Source: Catalinimonas niigatensis
Lineage (GTDB): Bacteria; Bacteroidota; Bacteroidia; Cytophagales; Cyclobacteriaceae
Length of the DNA: 64,000 bases
Reading direction: 5' to 3'
Assembly: GCF_030506285.1 (NCBI RefSeq)
Contig: NZ_CP119422.1
Span: 5,877,501 to 5,941,500 of the forward strand
Each line of letters begins with the position of its first letter. The stretch's first letter is position 1. This document shows, one piece after another, positions 43,855 through 53,068 of the stretch. The notes beneath the pieces were generated by a model that had not been told where the DNA came from, made no database searches, and saw nothing but the letters and a program-made list of their open reading frames with translations. The position numbers and the translations under genes were made by a program.

Positions 43855-44523
43855 TCAATTTAGGATAGGTTCATAAAAAATCTCCAGATGGTTTTCTACT
43901 TTAACGATACCAGGAGTGAGCCAGGCCCCTCTTTCAGCATCTTTCTTTTCGGCATAGGAACGGACTTTTCCTCGGAAGATAGCTTTGCTTCCCTCTACTT
44001 CCACTGTGATTTTTTCCGCATCCATCTGAGCATAACGTCTGAAAGCATTCTTGATGTGCTCAGATACATTAGAGGATTTGATTGTGGGTTTGACCACAAT
44101 AGAATTAGTCACACCTTTCACCCCAGTAAGATTTTCCACAGCATCTTCAGCATCTATTTTCTGAAAAGACCAATCCACTTCACCTTCTAAGGTAATCCAT
44201 GCCTGATTGACAATAATTTTAATCTTATCATCAGGTACATTGACATTCCAACGTAAGGCATTACTGGCGGCTTTGGCGATATCTGCATCGGTATGAGAGC
44301 TGCTACCAGGAAGTTTGACTTCTAACTTCTCCACAATAGCTTTTACCCCTACAATCTTTTCTGTGATTCTCTCTGCTTCTCTTTTGATGAAGTAAGAGTC
44401 CGTAAAACCTGATAGGGTAACGATCCCATCTTTGACACTCACACCGATATCCGAATGTGAGACAGGAAATCTCCATTTGATTCCAGCCATCACATCCTGC
44501 TGAAGTTCATGATCAGTTTTCAT
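43855..44523 (-). CDS. Triple BON-domain protein, paralogue
   Basis: A 222-residue protein with three BON domains. It is closely similar to the protein at 12741-13415 over its full length (for example IGVSVKDGIVTLSGFTDSYF and VIIEGEVDW-like second repeat, here QAWITLEGEVDWSFQ). No signal peptide. Start MKTDHELQQDV at 44523. Membrane- or lipid-associating role is inferred from the domain. It has a single palindromic box upstream rather than the usual pair. Confidence 0.9.
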   Translation of the reverse strand: MKTDHELQQDVMAGIKWRFPVSHSDIGVSVKDGIVTLSGFTDSYFIKREAERITEKIVGVKAIVEKLEVKLPGSSSHTDADIAKAASNALRWNVNVPDDKIKIIVNQAWITLEGEVDWSFQKIDAEDAVENLTGVKGVTNSIVVKPTIKSSNVSEHIKNAFRRYAQMDAEKITVEVEGSKAIFRGKVRSYAEKKDAERGAWLTPGIVKVENHLEIFYEPILN

Positions 44524-44587
44524 AACTATAAAAATTAGGATTAAAGAAATGATTTACCAAAAAAGCTCCTTGTTTTTTAGCCTTAAG

Positions 44588-44630
44588 AAAAGAACTATAA
44601 AAAACAGTTTCCTGCCAATGATTAAGATCA
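44588..44630 (-). promoter_or_regulatory. Single TGATTAAGATCA box upstream of the second BON gene
   Basis: A perfect TGAT-N4-ATCA box (44619-44630). No partner can be seen 22 bp to either side. GTTCTTTT (44595-44588) at the standard distance on the minus strand keeps only the TTT. Confidence 0.6.
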
Positions 44631-44722
44631 TTGTTATCTAATGAAAAAAAGTTTCCCTTTATATCATGCACTCTAATGCTATCACATAAAGGGTAATTTA
44701 TTTGGCATAAAATTGTTTTTCT

Positions 44723-45502
44723 ATGAATACTATGTCGCTTATATCCATTGCAAAAGAACTTAAGCTCCATTATATGTTTAAGCCATTCATTAGATATATG
44801 CCTGCTAGCATTAAGAAAAAAATTAACAAGTATAGAAAAAACAGGAGAGAGTTTGTGGTAGTAGAGGAAATATCCAGAGCTTTCACTAAGGGTGTTTCCC
44901 TGTTAAAGAAAGAGCTTGGAGCATCAGCCATAGGAGATTATCTGGAATTTGGAGTGCACAAAGGCACTTCCTTAAGCTGCATGTATCAAGTGCTAAAAGA
45001 ACAGCAATCTAATCATGTTCGCCTTTTCGGTTTTGATTCTTTTGAAGGTTTGCCTGAGACGGCAGCTTATGATGATGAGGGAGCATGGCGTCCGGGAGAA
45101 TTCAAGTATCCTTACAAAGCCACACGAAAATATCTGGACGAAAAAGGAATAGAGTGGGATAAAACCATTTTAGTGAAAGGCTGGTTTTCTGATACGCTAA
45201 ATGAGCAACTCATAGAGCAATATGCTATCCAAAAGGTCAGCCTGATCATGATAGATTGTGATATGTATTTATCAGCCAAAGAGGCATTGAACTTTTGTGC
45301 ACCATTAATCAAAGACAAGGCTGTTGTTTACTTTGATGATTGGGCATCCAGAGATAATTTAGCGGAAAGAAATTTAGGTGAAAAACGTGCCTTTAATGAG
45401 TTTCTTGAAGATAATCCACACCTGACAGCCAAAGAAATTGATAGATATATAGATATTGGTGGGAAAATCAATGGAGCTGTATTTTTGGTTTCTACAGTTT
45501 AG
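44723..45502 (+). CDS. TylF/MycF-type SAM-dependent methyltransferase
   Basis: A 259-residue cytosolic enzyme. YLEFGVHKGTSLSCMYQVL (SAM loop), LFGFDSFEGLPETAAYDDEG, VSLIMIDCDMYLSAKEALNF (metal-binding DxD-like strand) and VVYFDDWAS are the TylF/MycF macrocin O-methyltransferase motifs, which need Mg2+. Macrolides are unlikely here; it more probably modifies a sugar or surface polysaccharide. ATG 44732 is an alternative start. It stands alone, divergent from the BON gene. Confidence 0.85.
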   Translation: MNTMSLISIAKELKLHYMFKPFIRYMPASIKKKINKYRKNRREFVVVEEISRAFTKGVSLLKKELGASAIGDYLEFGVHKGTSLSCMYQVLKEQQSNHVRLFGFDSFEGLPETAAYDDEGAWRPGEFKYPYKATRKYLDEKGIEWDKTILVKGWFSDTLNEQLIEQYAIQKVSLIMIDCDMYLSAKEALNFCAPLIKDKAVVYFDDWASRDNLAERNLGEKRAFNEFLEDNPHLTAKEIDRYIDIGGKINGAVFLVSTV

Positions 45503-45692
45503 CTAAACTTTTATGAAGTGTTTTTACTTCAATCATTTTTTCAAAAAAAACAATGCTGGTAAATTTTAGCATGAAGAGAGAATGCAATAAAAGAACATGA
45601 AAGAGAAGGTAAAGTTACCTGCATTAGTTCAACAGCTTCAAAGATACTTAATAGGGGTGGTTTGCCTGATTATTAGCTACACAGGATAGTAA

Positions 45693-47222
45693 TTAAACAG
45701 TTTCCTCTTCCAACATCTTCAAAATATCTTCAACATACTCTCTGTTATTGGATAATCTGGGTACTTTATTTTGCCCGCCTAATTTTCCTCTCCTTTTCAT
45801 CCATTTGTAAAAAGTACCGGAGGCGACTTCATGTATAATTGGCTCTACCACAGCTATGTTTTTCTGTCTTTTGGCATCATAATCGGAATTTAAAGTCCGT
45901 AATGCTGCATCCAGAGATTTAGTAAACGAATCTATGCTATCTGGTAATTGAGAAAACTCAATGATCCATTCATGGCAGCCTTTCTGGTCACCGCTAATAT
46001 ATCGGGGAGCAGCTGTAAAATCATCTACTAATGCGTTTGTTTGTGTACATGCAATCGCAATGGCTTTTTCAGCATTTTCTACAATCAGTTCCTCACCAAA
46101 AGCATTGATAAAGTGCTTGGTCCTTCCACTGATGATAAAACGAAAAGGATTAAGCGAAGTAAACTTGATCGTATCCCCAATTTTATATCGCCACAATCCC
46201 GCATTGGTTGAAATGACTACTGCATAGTTTTTATTCAGTTCAACATCCCTTAAATCTACTGTACGAGGCTGATCACTGTCAAAATCCTCACTGGGAATGA
46301 ATTCGTAGAAGATTCCATAATCCAGCATGAGTAACATTTCGGTAGAAGCTTTTTGATCCTGTATTCCAAAGAAACCTTCGCTGGCATTGTAAGTCTCCAT
46401 ATAATGCATTTTGGGAGAAGGAATAAGTTCCTTGAAAACTGATCGGTAGGGTGTAAATGAAACCGCGCCGTGTATAAAAAGCTCAAGGTTAGGCCATACT
46501 TCCAGGATATTATTGGCTCCTTTCATTTCCATAATTCTTTGAAGAAGAAAAATAGTCCAGGTAGGAACTCCTGCAATGCTGGTAATATTTTCGTCTACTG
46601 TGGCGTGGGCAATCTTCTCAATCTTTTCTTCCCAGTTTTCCATTAACGCAATTTCAAGCTTAGGTGTACGGGAAAGCTGCGCCCAAAAAGGAAGGTTCTT
46701 CATAATGACTGCTGAAACATCTCCACTAAAGGATTCAGCATTTTCGTCCATTGGGTTGATCTGTTGGCTACCTCCGATAGCTAAGTTTTTCCCTGAAAAC
46801 ATTCTGGATTCAGGATAATTATTTACGTAAATGGATAGCAGGTCTTTTCCACCTTTATAATGGCAGTCTTCTAAAGCCTCTGTAGATACCGGAATATACT
46901 TACTTTTAGAATTGGTAGTGCCTGAAGATTTAGCAAACCATTTAATTTTGCCAGGCCAGGTGACTTGAGCTTCGCCCCGCATGACGCGCTCTACATAAGG
47001 ATAGAAATCCTCATAAGACACAATAGGAACTCGCTCTTGAAAATCCTTTATCGTTTTGATATCATTAAAATAATGAGTTTTGCCATATACAGTATGTTTG
47101 GCGGTATCAATAAGATTTAAGAATACTTCTCTTTGAACATCATGAGGATATTTGATGAATAACTCAATTTGATGAATTCTTTTTTTCATCAACCATGTCA
47201 TTACCGAATTAATGAATTCCAT
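45693..47222 (-). CDS. GH3-family acyl-adenylate-forming enzyme
   Basis: A 509-residue protein of the GH3 superfamily (plant auxin-amide synthetase-like). IKWFAKSSGTTNSKSKYIPVS is the ATP-binding loop; MHYMETYNASEGFFGIQD, VISTNAGLWRYKIGDTIKF and FRFIISGRTKHFINAFGEEL are the other conserved segments. Members in bacteria may join an acyl group to an amino acid or amine. The substrate is not predictable. Complete length for the family. Followed by the lptB gene on the same strand upstream by 56 bp. Confidence 0.88.
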   Translation of the reverse strand: MEFINSVMTWLMKKRIHQIELFIKYPHDVQREVFLNLIDTAKHTVYGKTHYFNDIKTIKDFQERVPIVSYEDFYPYVERVMRGEAQVTWPGKIKWFAKSSGTTNSKSKYIPVSTEALEDCHYKGGKDLLSIYVNNYPESRMFSGKNLAIGGSQQINPMDENAESFSGDVSAVIMKNLPFWAQLSRTPKLEIALMENWEEKIEKIAHATVDENITSIAGVPTWTIFLLQRIMEMKGANNILEVWPNLELFIHGAVSFTPYRSVFKELIPSPKMHYMETYNASEGFFGIQDQKASTEMLLMLDYGIFYEFIPSEDFDSDQPRTVDLRDVELNKNYAVVISTNAGLWRYKIGDTIKFTSLNPFRFIISGRTKHFINAFGEELIVENAEKAIAIACTQTNALVDDFTAAPRYISGDQKGCHEWIIEFSQLPDSIDSFTKSLDAALRTLNSDYDAKRQKNIAVVEPIIHEVASGTFYKWMKRRGKLGGQNKVPRLSNNREYVEDILKMLEEETV

Positions 47223-47278
47223 GCACTTAAAAGTCTCTGATTTGTAATTAAAAAAGAATGCAAGTTAATGATCTCTGA

Positions 47279-48013
47279 TTAAAATTTTCTGCGTAGTTCA
47301 AAGTTTTGACCAAGATATACTCTTCTTACTTGTTCATCATTGGCTAATTCTTCGGCACTTCCTGCTTTAAGAAGTTTGCCCTCAAACATTAAATAAGCCC
47401 TATCGGTAATAGAAAGAGTTTCGTTTACATTATGATCTGTTATTAATATACCAATATTTTTATTTTTTAACTGGGCTATAATACTTTGAATTTCCTCAAC
47501 GGCAATAGGGTCAACACCTGCAAAAGGTTCATCCAGCAACACAAAATGGGGGTCAACTGCCAAAGCACGGGCAATCTCAGTACGCCTTCTTTCTCCACCG
47601 GATAATACCATACCCAAGTTCTTTCTTACATGAGTCAGGCTAAATTCTTCCAGAAGTGCTTCCATCTTTTCATGTCTTGCTTTTTTTGACATTTTTGTCA
47701 TTTCCAAAACCGCCAGAATATTGTCTTGCACACTAAGTTTACGGAAGACAGAAGCTTCCTGGGCAAGGTATCCAATGCCTTTTTTGGCTCTGCGGTACAT
47801 GGGTAAAGCAGTAATTTCCTCATCATCCAAGAATATTTTCCCTTCATTCGGTTTGATAAGACCAACGATCATGTAAAAGGTGGTGGTCTTACCTGCTCCA
47901 TTAGGCCCCAGCAGTCCAACAATTTCACCTTGGGAAACTTCAACGCTGATGTTATCAACGACAGTCCTTTTTTTATATTTTTTGACTAGGTTTTCACCTC
48001 TTAGTCTCTTCAT
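47279..48013 (-). CDS. lptB: LPS export ABC transporter ATP-binding protein LptB
   Basis: A 244-residue ABC ATPase of the LptB type. [19 protein letters not shown] (Walker A), [17 protein letters not shown] (Q-loop), [15 protein letters not shown] (signature), [13 protein letters not shown] (Walker B) and ILITDHNV (switch His) are intact. It powers lipopolysaccharide transport from the inner membrane with LptF/G/C. It probably has its own transcript; the gene downstream (GH3) follows after 56 bp. Confidence 0.93.
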   Translation of the reverse strand: MKRLRGENLVKKYKKRTVVDNISVEVSQGEIVGLLGPNGAGKTTTFYMIVGLIKPNEGKIFLDDEEITALPMYRRAKKGIGYLAQEASVFRKLSVQDNILAVLEMTKMSKKARHEKMEALLEEFSLTHVRKNLGMVLSGGERRRTEIARALAVDPHFVLLDEPFAGVDPIAVEEIQSIIAQLKNKNIGILITDHNVNETLSITDRAYLMFEGKLLKAGSAEELANDEQVRRVYLGQNFELRRKF

Positions 48014-48355
48014 CTGCTTGAATTTGTATGGTGTAGAAACGCTGGCAGGAGCTGCATGTTACAATTCAATTAGCAAAAAACCTGCGAAATGCTTGTTTAA
48101 TAAGAATTTTGAGGTTCTTATTATTTTAGTTCATTATCATTTCTTCTTTATATACTATATGCCAATCTATTATTGGAGCAAAATAGATATCAAAAGCTAA
48201 GAAATTAATAAAATTTGGCAGAATACCAATATCTGAAAATGCTATATTTACGGGAATGAATTTCATCCCTAAAATTAGGAAAAGTATATTTTGTCTCCCA
48301 CTAAGCTTTAAGAATTTGCCAATTAGAATGTAAGTTTGCGGCAAATATCTCTTAG
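48014..48355. other. Divergent intergenic region lptB/folC
   Basis: About 340 bases, AT-rich. A perfect -7 element TAAGTTTG (48331-48338) lies 17 bp before the folC start. No TGAY-N4-RTCA pair is present. Confidence 0.6.
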
Positions 48356-49651
48356 ATGAATTATCAGCAAGCTATTCAGTATCTTTATGACGCCTTACCT
48401 ATGTTTCAACGCATAGGAAAATCTGCTTTCAAAAAAGACCTTACCAACACACTTTCCTTTTGTGCGCATCTTCAAAATCCACAGAATACATTTGCCACAG
48501 TGCATGTTGCAGGTACCAATGGAAAGGGGAGTAGTGCGCATAGTATCGCAGCCATATTGCAGGCGGCAGGTTACAAAACAGGATTGTATACCTCTCCTCA
48601 CCTCAAAAGTTTTACTGAAAGAATCAGAATTAATGGTCATCCTATAGATGAAGAGAGTGTAATAAGGTTTGTCCAAAACCACAAAGATTTCATGGAAAGC
48701 CTCAAACCTTCATTTTTTGAGACTACTGTGGCTATGGCTTTTGATTACTTTAGACAGGAGCAGGTGGATATTGCGGTCATTGAAGTGGGAATGGGAGGGA
48801 GGCTTGACTCTACCAATGTAATACAGCCTCTGTTGAGTTTGATTACCCATATTAGTATGGACCATACGGATTTTTTGGGTGATACACTGGAAAAAATTGC
48901 TGTTGAGAAAGCAGGTATCATCAAACAGAAGACCCCGGTGATCATTGGAGAAAAGCAAACTGCAACGGTAAATGTGTTTACTGAAATTGCGCAGCGGCGA
49001 CAGGCTTCATTAAGCTTTGCGTCAGATGATTATCAGGTCAGTATTGCGCGTGTCATAGATGGAAAATATACAGTCAATGTAGAGAAAGAGGGGCAACTGG
49101 TATTTGGAGATTTAGCTCTTTCGCTGGGTGCACATTATCAGTTAAAAAACCTGCCGGGTATCCTGAAGTCAGTAGATATTCTGATAGAAAAAGGTTTCAA
49201 TATTACTGCTGAAAATATTCGTTATGCATTAGGGGCAGTAAGCGAACTGACCAGCCTCAAAGGACGTTGGCAAATTCTGAGCAAAAAACCATTGATCATT
49301 TGCGATACGGGTCATAATAAAGGTGCATTTGAAGAGATAGGATTACAACTCAGACATATCCACTACCGGAAATTATATGTTGTTTTAGGAGTGAATGAAG
49401 AAAAAGAACCTCAGCATTTATTACCATTTCTTCCTCCTGATGCATATTATCTATTTTGTCAGGCAGATATTCCCAGGGCTATGCCGGTAGATACATTGGC
49501 CAAACTCGCTTTGGAAAGTGGCTTTCAGGGGGAAGTGCACACAAGTGTGAGTAAGGCTTATCAAAAAGCAAAAGCACTAGCCCAGGCCGATGACTGTATA
49601 TTTGTAGGAGGTAGTACTTTTGTAGTAGCTGAAATTGAAGATTTATCATGA
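48356..49651 (+). CDS. folC: Folylpolyglutamate synthase / dihydrofolate synthase
   Basis: A 431-residue Mur-ligase-fold enzyme adding glutamate to folates. HVAGTNGKGSSAHSIAAIL (P-loop), GLYTSPHLKSFTERIRING, EVGMGGRLDSTNVI, SLITHISMDHTDFLGDTLEKIA.EKAGI and the C-terminal ICDTGHNKGAFEEI are all present. The start follows a good -7 element. It overlaps trmB by 4 bp, so the two are co-translated. Confidence 0.93.
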   Translation: MNYQQAIQYLYDALPMFQRIGKSAFKKDLTNTLSFCAHLQNPQNTFATVHVAGTNGKGSSAHSIAAILQAAGYKTGLYTSPHLKSFTERIRINGHPIDEESVIRFVQNHKDFMESLKPSFFETTVAMAFDYFRQEQVDIAVIEVGMGGRLDSTNVIQPLLSLITHISMDHTDFLGDTLEKIAVEKAGIIKQKTPVIIGEKQTATVNVFTEIAQRRQASLSFASDDYQVSIARVIDGKYTVNVEKEGQLVFGDLALSLGAHYQLKNLPGILKSVDILIEKGFNITAENIRYALGAVSELTSLKGRWQILSKKPLIICDTGHNKGAFEEIGLQLRHIHYRKLYVVLGVNEEKEPQHLLPFLPPDAYYLFCQADIPRAMPVDTLAKLALESGFQGEVHTSVSKAYQKAKALAQADDCIFVGGSTFVVAEIEDLS

Positions 49652-50304
49652 GAAGCAAACTGAATAGATTTAAGGAGAATGAGGAACGTAGCAATGTGAT
49701 CCAGGCGGGGAAGCCTTTGTTTGAAACGATCAAAGGAAAATGGCAGGACTTTTTTGGGAACGAACATCCGATTGTATTTGAGCTGGGGTGTGGGAGAGGA
49801 GAGTACACGATTGGCCTTGCACGCAAGTTTCCTGGTATCAACTACGTAGGTGTGGATGTAAAAGGAGCACGCATCTGGAAAGGAAGCAGCATGGCTGAAG
49901 AAGAAAAGCTGGACAATGTCGCTTTCCTCAGAATCAGAATCCTTGAAATTGAAAAGTATGTGCAAGAAAATGAACTCAGCGAAATATGGATTACCTTTCC
50001 TGATCCCCGGCCTAAGGAGCGGGATATCAAACGAAGGCTCACCAGCGAACGCTTTATGAATATATATAAGAAACTGTTGAGACCTAATGGTAAAGTACAT
50101 TTCAAGACAGACAATGATCCGCTTTTTGATTTTACCTTGGACCTGTTAGAACAACGGAAAGATGTAGAGGAACTGGAATATAGCAGAGATTACCACGCTT
50201 CACGCTATTGTGAGGAATTGCCTGATATTGTCACCAAATATGAGGCACAGTTTATGAAACAGGGGATGAAAATCAAATATCTCAGGTTTATATTTTCCGC
50301 GTAA
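49648..50304 (+). CDS. trmB: tRNA (guanine-N7-)-methyltransferase
   Basis: A 218-residue Rossmann methyltransferase making m7G46 in tRNA. FELGCGRGEYTIGLARKFP (SAM loop), NYVGVDVKGARIWKG and WITFPDPRPKERDIKRRLTSERFM (the TFPDPWPK-type motif) are diagnostic. It overlaps folC by 4 bp. Confidence 0.93.
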   Translation: MRSKLNRFKENEERSNVIQAGKPLFETIKGKWQDFFGNEHPIVFELGCGRGEYTIGLARKFPGINYVGVDVKGARIWKGSSMAEEEKLDNVAFLRIRILEIEKYVQENELSEIWITFPDPRPKERDIKRRLTSERFMNIYKKLLRPNGKVHFKTDNDPLFDFTLDLLEQRKDVEELEYSRDYHASRYCEELPDIVTKYEAQFMKQGMKIKYLRFIFSA

Positions 50305-50416
50305 GTTTACACTTACCACCAAGTGCTCTATAAGTCTGTAAACTACTGACTCAAGAATCTCTATTTTTTAGATTTTTTTTATTATTTTCCATTTTATTGA
50401 AGTTATTTTTAACAAT

Positions 50417-50713
50417 ATGGAAAATATACTAGAAAGGGAAGCGGTATCAGATTTACTTCATTTGCTATCTGTGCAACATAAGCAGATAGGCTGGAAAAAG
50501 CGTTGTTTATATACCAACGGAGTAGACCAGAATGTACTGGAAATTAAATTTTATCAACAAACAGACAATCATCAGATTGGTAGAATCGCCTATGATGCGG
50601 ATAACGGTGCAGTACTTCAAATGATGTATCGGGGTGATTTTGTTAAAAAACCAGGGCATATTGTTGATATTTTACTGGATGTAATTAACATGGAGAAAAG
50701 TAGCCGATGCTGA
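50417..50713 (+). CDS. Small hypothetical protein
   Basis: A 98-residue protein, not recognised. Helix EREAVSDLLHLLSVQHKQIGW, then beta-rich VLEIKFYQQTDNHQIGRIAYD and AVLQMMYRGDFVKKPGHIVDIL. No signal peptide. It is 112 bp after trmB, with its own short leader. Confidence 0.65.
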   Translation: MENILEREAVSDLLHLLSVQHKQIGWKKRCLYTNGVDQNVLEIKFYQQTDNHQIGRIAYDADNGAVLQMMYRGDFVKKPGHIVDILLDVINMEKSSRC

Positions 50714-50795
50714 TGTAAGGGTATTGATTTCACTTTTTTATTCCTTCAAATTGTCCACTCTCTTATTATCTTTGCGGCTTATGTAAAAAGCAGCT

Positions 50796-51527
50796 ATGGA
50801 TAATATTTCTTTTGCCCTTTCCTCCAATGATATTCCTTCAGTACTATCAATAAGTATGGTTATTACAGGGTTTATCACTTTCTGGTTCATTGCCGAATCT
50901 CCAAAGCTAAAAGCTTCTTTTGAGACCAAATATCCTACAGAAAAAGCCACAATCGTTTGGGTACAGTTTCAAAAGTATACCGGTGTCTTTTTTTTGGGTA
51001 TCATTCCTTTGCTCATCAGTCTGCTTTTTTTGCCCTACGATCTGAAAGACTTGGGCCTCAGCTTTCAAAATACTGGTATGTCTATGCTATGGATCATCGG
51101 TCTGTCCTGTATTATTTTTCCCCTGAATATCAATGCCGCTAAGCGGCCACAGAATTTGAGCATGTATCCGATGATCCGGGCAAAAGTGTGGGATAGCAGG
51201 TTGATTATTATCAATGCACTGGCTACGATTTCTTACCTATTTGCCTATGAGTTATTGTTTAGAGGTATTTTACTCACTGCCTGTGTGGATAGTTTAGGCG
51301 TGTGGCCTGCTATTGTTATTAATGTTGCCCTTTACTCCGCAGTTCATCTGCCCAAAGGTCCGGCAGAAACCATAGGTGCCATTCCTTTCGGACTATTGAT
51401 TTGCTATATCACATTAACTACAGGTACAATCTGGGTAGCAGTGATGATACACATTATCCTTTCTCTAAGTAACGACTATCTGGCTTTGTATTATAATCCT
51501 GAGATGCAGGTGAAATTACGCGCATGA
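50796..51527 (+). CDS. CPBP (Abi) family intramembrane metalloprotease-like protein
   Basis: A 243-residue membrane protein with about seven hydrophobic segments. LFAYELLFRGILLTACVD is the first CPBP motif (usual EExxxR; here YE, so the first Glu is missing), NVALYSAVHLPKGPAETIG contains the second-motif His, and MIHIILSLSNDY the third. Protease activity is uncertain because of the missing Glu. It overlaps the next gene by 4 bp. Confidence 0.8.
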   Translation: MDNISFALSSNDIPSVLSISMVITGFITFWFIAESPKLKASFETKYPTEKATIVWVQFQKYTGVFFLGIIPLLISLLFLPYDLKDLGLSFQNTGMSMLWIIGLSCIIFPLNINAAKRPQNLSMYPMIRAKVWDSRLIIINALATISYLFAYELLFRGILLTACVDSLGVWPAIVINVALYSAVHLPKGPAETIGAIPFGLLICYITLTTGTIWVAVMIHIILSLSNDYLALYYNPEMQVKLRA

Positions 51528-52342
51528 AACATCAAAGATTTACCGAAAAAGTAGCCTTGATTACGGGCTCCAGTATGGGCATTGGTAAGGCTACAGCAAT
51601 TTTGCTGGCCACCCAGGGAGCCAGATTGGTACTCAATGGAAGAAACCTTGAGCGCCTTGAGCAGACTGCCAATGAATTGAAAAGTAGTGGTTTTGAAGTA
51701 CTTGCCGTACAAGCGGATGTGAGCCAGGTAGAGGATTGTAAGTGCCTGATTAACGAAACCATTGAACATTATGGTAGACTTGATATTCTCATCAATAACG
51801 CAGGGATGTCATCCAGAGGTTATTTTGAGGAACTTGATCCTAAAGTATTTGAAGATATGATGAATATTAATTTTTTAGGCTGTGTCTACCCTTCCCGTTT
51901 TGCCCTTCCTTACATTAAAGAGAGCAAAGGGAGCATTGTTTTTATATCCAGTGTGGCGGGTATCCGTGGATTGCCTGAAACAATTATGTACTGTGCTTCA
52001 AAAATGGCGCTGACTTCTATCGCAGAGTCTTTGAAAGTAGAATTAGCGGAATATGATATTCATGTTGGAATTATCTACGTTGGCATCACTCGCAACGATG
52101 AAGGCAAGCAGGTGATAGGAAAAGATGGTGAATATATACCTTTGAAATCACGGGAAAACAGAAATGCACAATTGCCCGAAGAGGTAGCAAAATCTATCGT
52201 GAAAAACATCAAAAAGCGGAGATTTAAATCAATACTAACTCCCTTGGGAAAGATAAATTATTTTGCTAATATTCTTTTCCCCCGGATTGTTGACAGGCTA
52301 CTCATCAAAGCAAAAGACAGAATAAGGAAAATGAATAAATAA
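51524..52342 (+). CDS. Short-chain dehydrogenase/reductase
   Basis: A 272-residue NAD(P)-dependent oxidoreductase. ALITGSSMGIGKATAILLA (cofactor loop), ILINNAGMSSRGYFEEL, GSIVFISSVAGIRGLPETIMYCASK (catalytic Ser, Tyr-x3-Lys) are complete. The C-terminal basic and hydrophobic helix (IVDRLLIKAKDRIRK) resembles membrane-associated SDRs. Substrate unknown. It is coupled to the CPBP-type protein by a 4-bp overlap. Confidence 0.9.
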   Translation: MKHQRFTEKVALITGSSMGIGKATAILLATQGARLVLNGRNLERLEQTANELKSSGFEVLAVQADVSQVEDCKCLINETIEHYGRLDILINNAGMSSRGYFEELDPKVFEDMMNINFLGCVYPSRFALPYIKESKGSIVFISSVAGIRGLPETIMYCASKMALTSIAESLKVELAEYDIHVGIIYVGITRNDEGKQVIGKDGEYIPLKSRENRNAQLPEEVAKSIVKNIKKRRFKSILTPLGKINYFANILFPRIVDRLLIKAKDRIRKMNK

Positions 52343-52643
52343 AATCAATAAAGACTTTTTTTGTGCGATTTTTTAGCTTTTCAGGCTTTTTCCTCTGGTT
52401 TTATGGTAATTTGCGTTTGTGTAATTACTAGTCTTTATTTTAGCTCCCAATTCAAATAAAGGCATTGACATATCATTTAGGCCAAGCTGTATTTGTACTT
52501 TAGGTTCCCTAAACTGATTGGCAATTTTTTTTTGCCTTAAGCTTGTTTCACTGTATTTATGAAAAAAATACTTTAAAATCAGCTTGGTTTTTTGAGTATA
52601 ATTTTAATTTTCCTGTAGACGAACTTGCTCAGTCTGAATACGA
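52343..52643. other. Intergenic, no gene recognised
   Basis: About 300 AT-rich bases with no supportable gene or repeat. I see no box of the island type. Confidence 0.55.
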
Positions 52644-53042
52644 ATGAAAAAAGTAGATAAAATCTTTCTTGTAGATGATGATAGTATCGCAAATTTCGTA
52701 AATCAACACCTAATTAAAGGGCTTGAAATAACAAGGGACTTGAAAGTGATCCATAGTATTCAACTAGCGAAACAGGAAGTATTTTCATTAATAGAGCAAC
52801 TTGATGGTGAACTCATAGCAGAGTTTATCATATTGCTGAATATCAGTTTAGACCTTAAAAAAGAATTGCTTCCTTCTTATCTTTATTCAAGTCTTCCACT
52901 CGTACAAAATGATGGTCTACTGATGATCGGGTTCACTTATAACAAAATAAATGACCCTGTGCTGATGTTTCAGATAGAAGGATTTTTAACCAAACCCATT
53001 ACCAGAGAAAAATTGAGCAGTGCCTGGCAGAAGCTTCGTTGA
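52644..53042 (+). CDS. Receiver-like protein lacking the phospho-acceptor Asp
   Basis: A 132-residue stand-alone receiver fold. The acidic pair is present (KIFLVDDDSIANFVNQHLI) and the conserved Lys is in GFLTKPITREKLSSAW, but the position of the acceptor Asp is Asn (FIILLNISLDLKK). It cannot be phosphorylated in the normal manner and may act as a pseudo-receiver or sequester a partner. The start follows weak signals. It ends at a strong shared terminator. Confidence 0.8.
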   Translation: MKKVDKIFLVDDDSIANFVNQHLIKGLEITRDLKVIHSIQLAKQEVFSLIEQLDGELIAEFIILLNISLDLKKELLPSYLYSSLPLVQNDGLLMIGFTYNKINDPVLMFQIEGFLTKPITREKLSSAWQKLR

Positions 53043-53068
53043 TATTTGTTTTTCCAAAATTTTATAAA

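Noticed and set aside
43410-43868. Separate gene starting MAPATRSDRG
   Set aside because: It is the C-terminal part of the IS3 OrfB; its first residues are read from a GC-rich insertion, and its end lies beyond the element.
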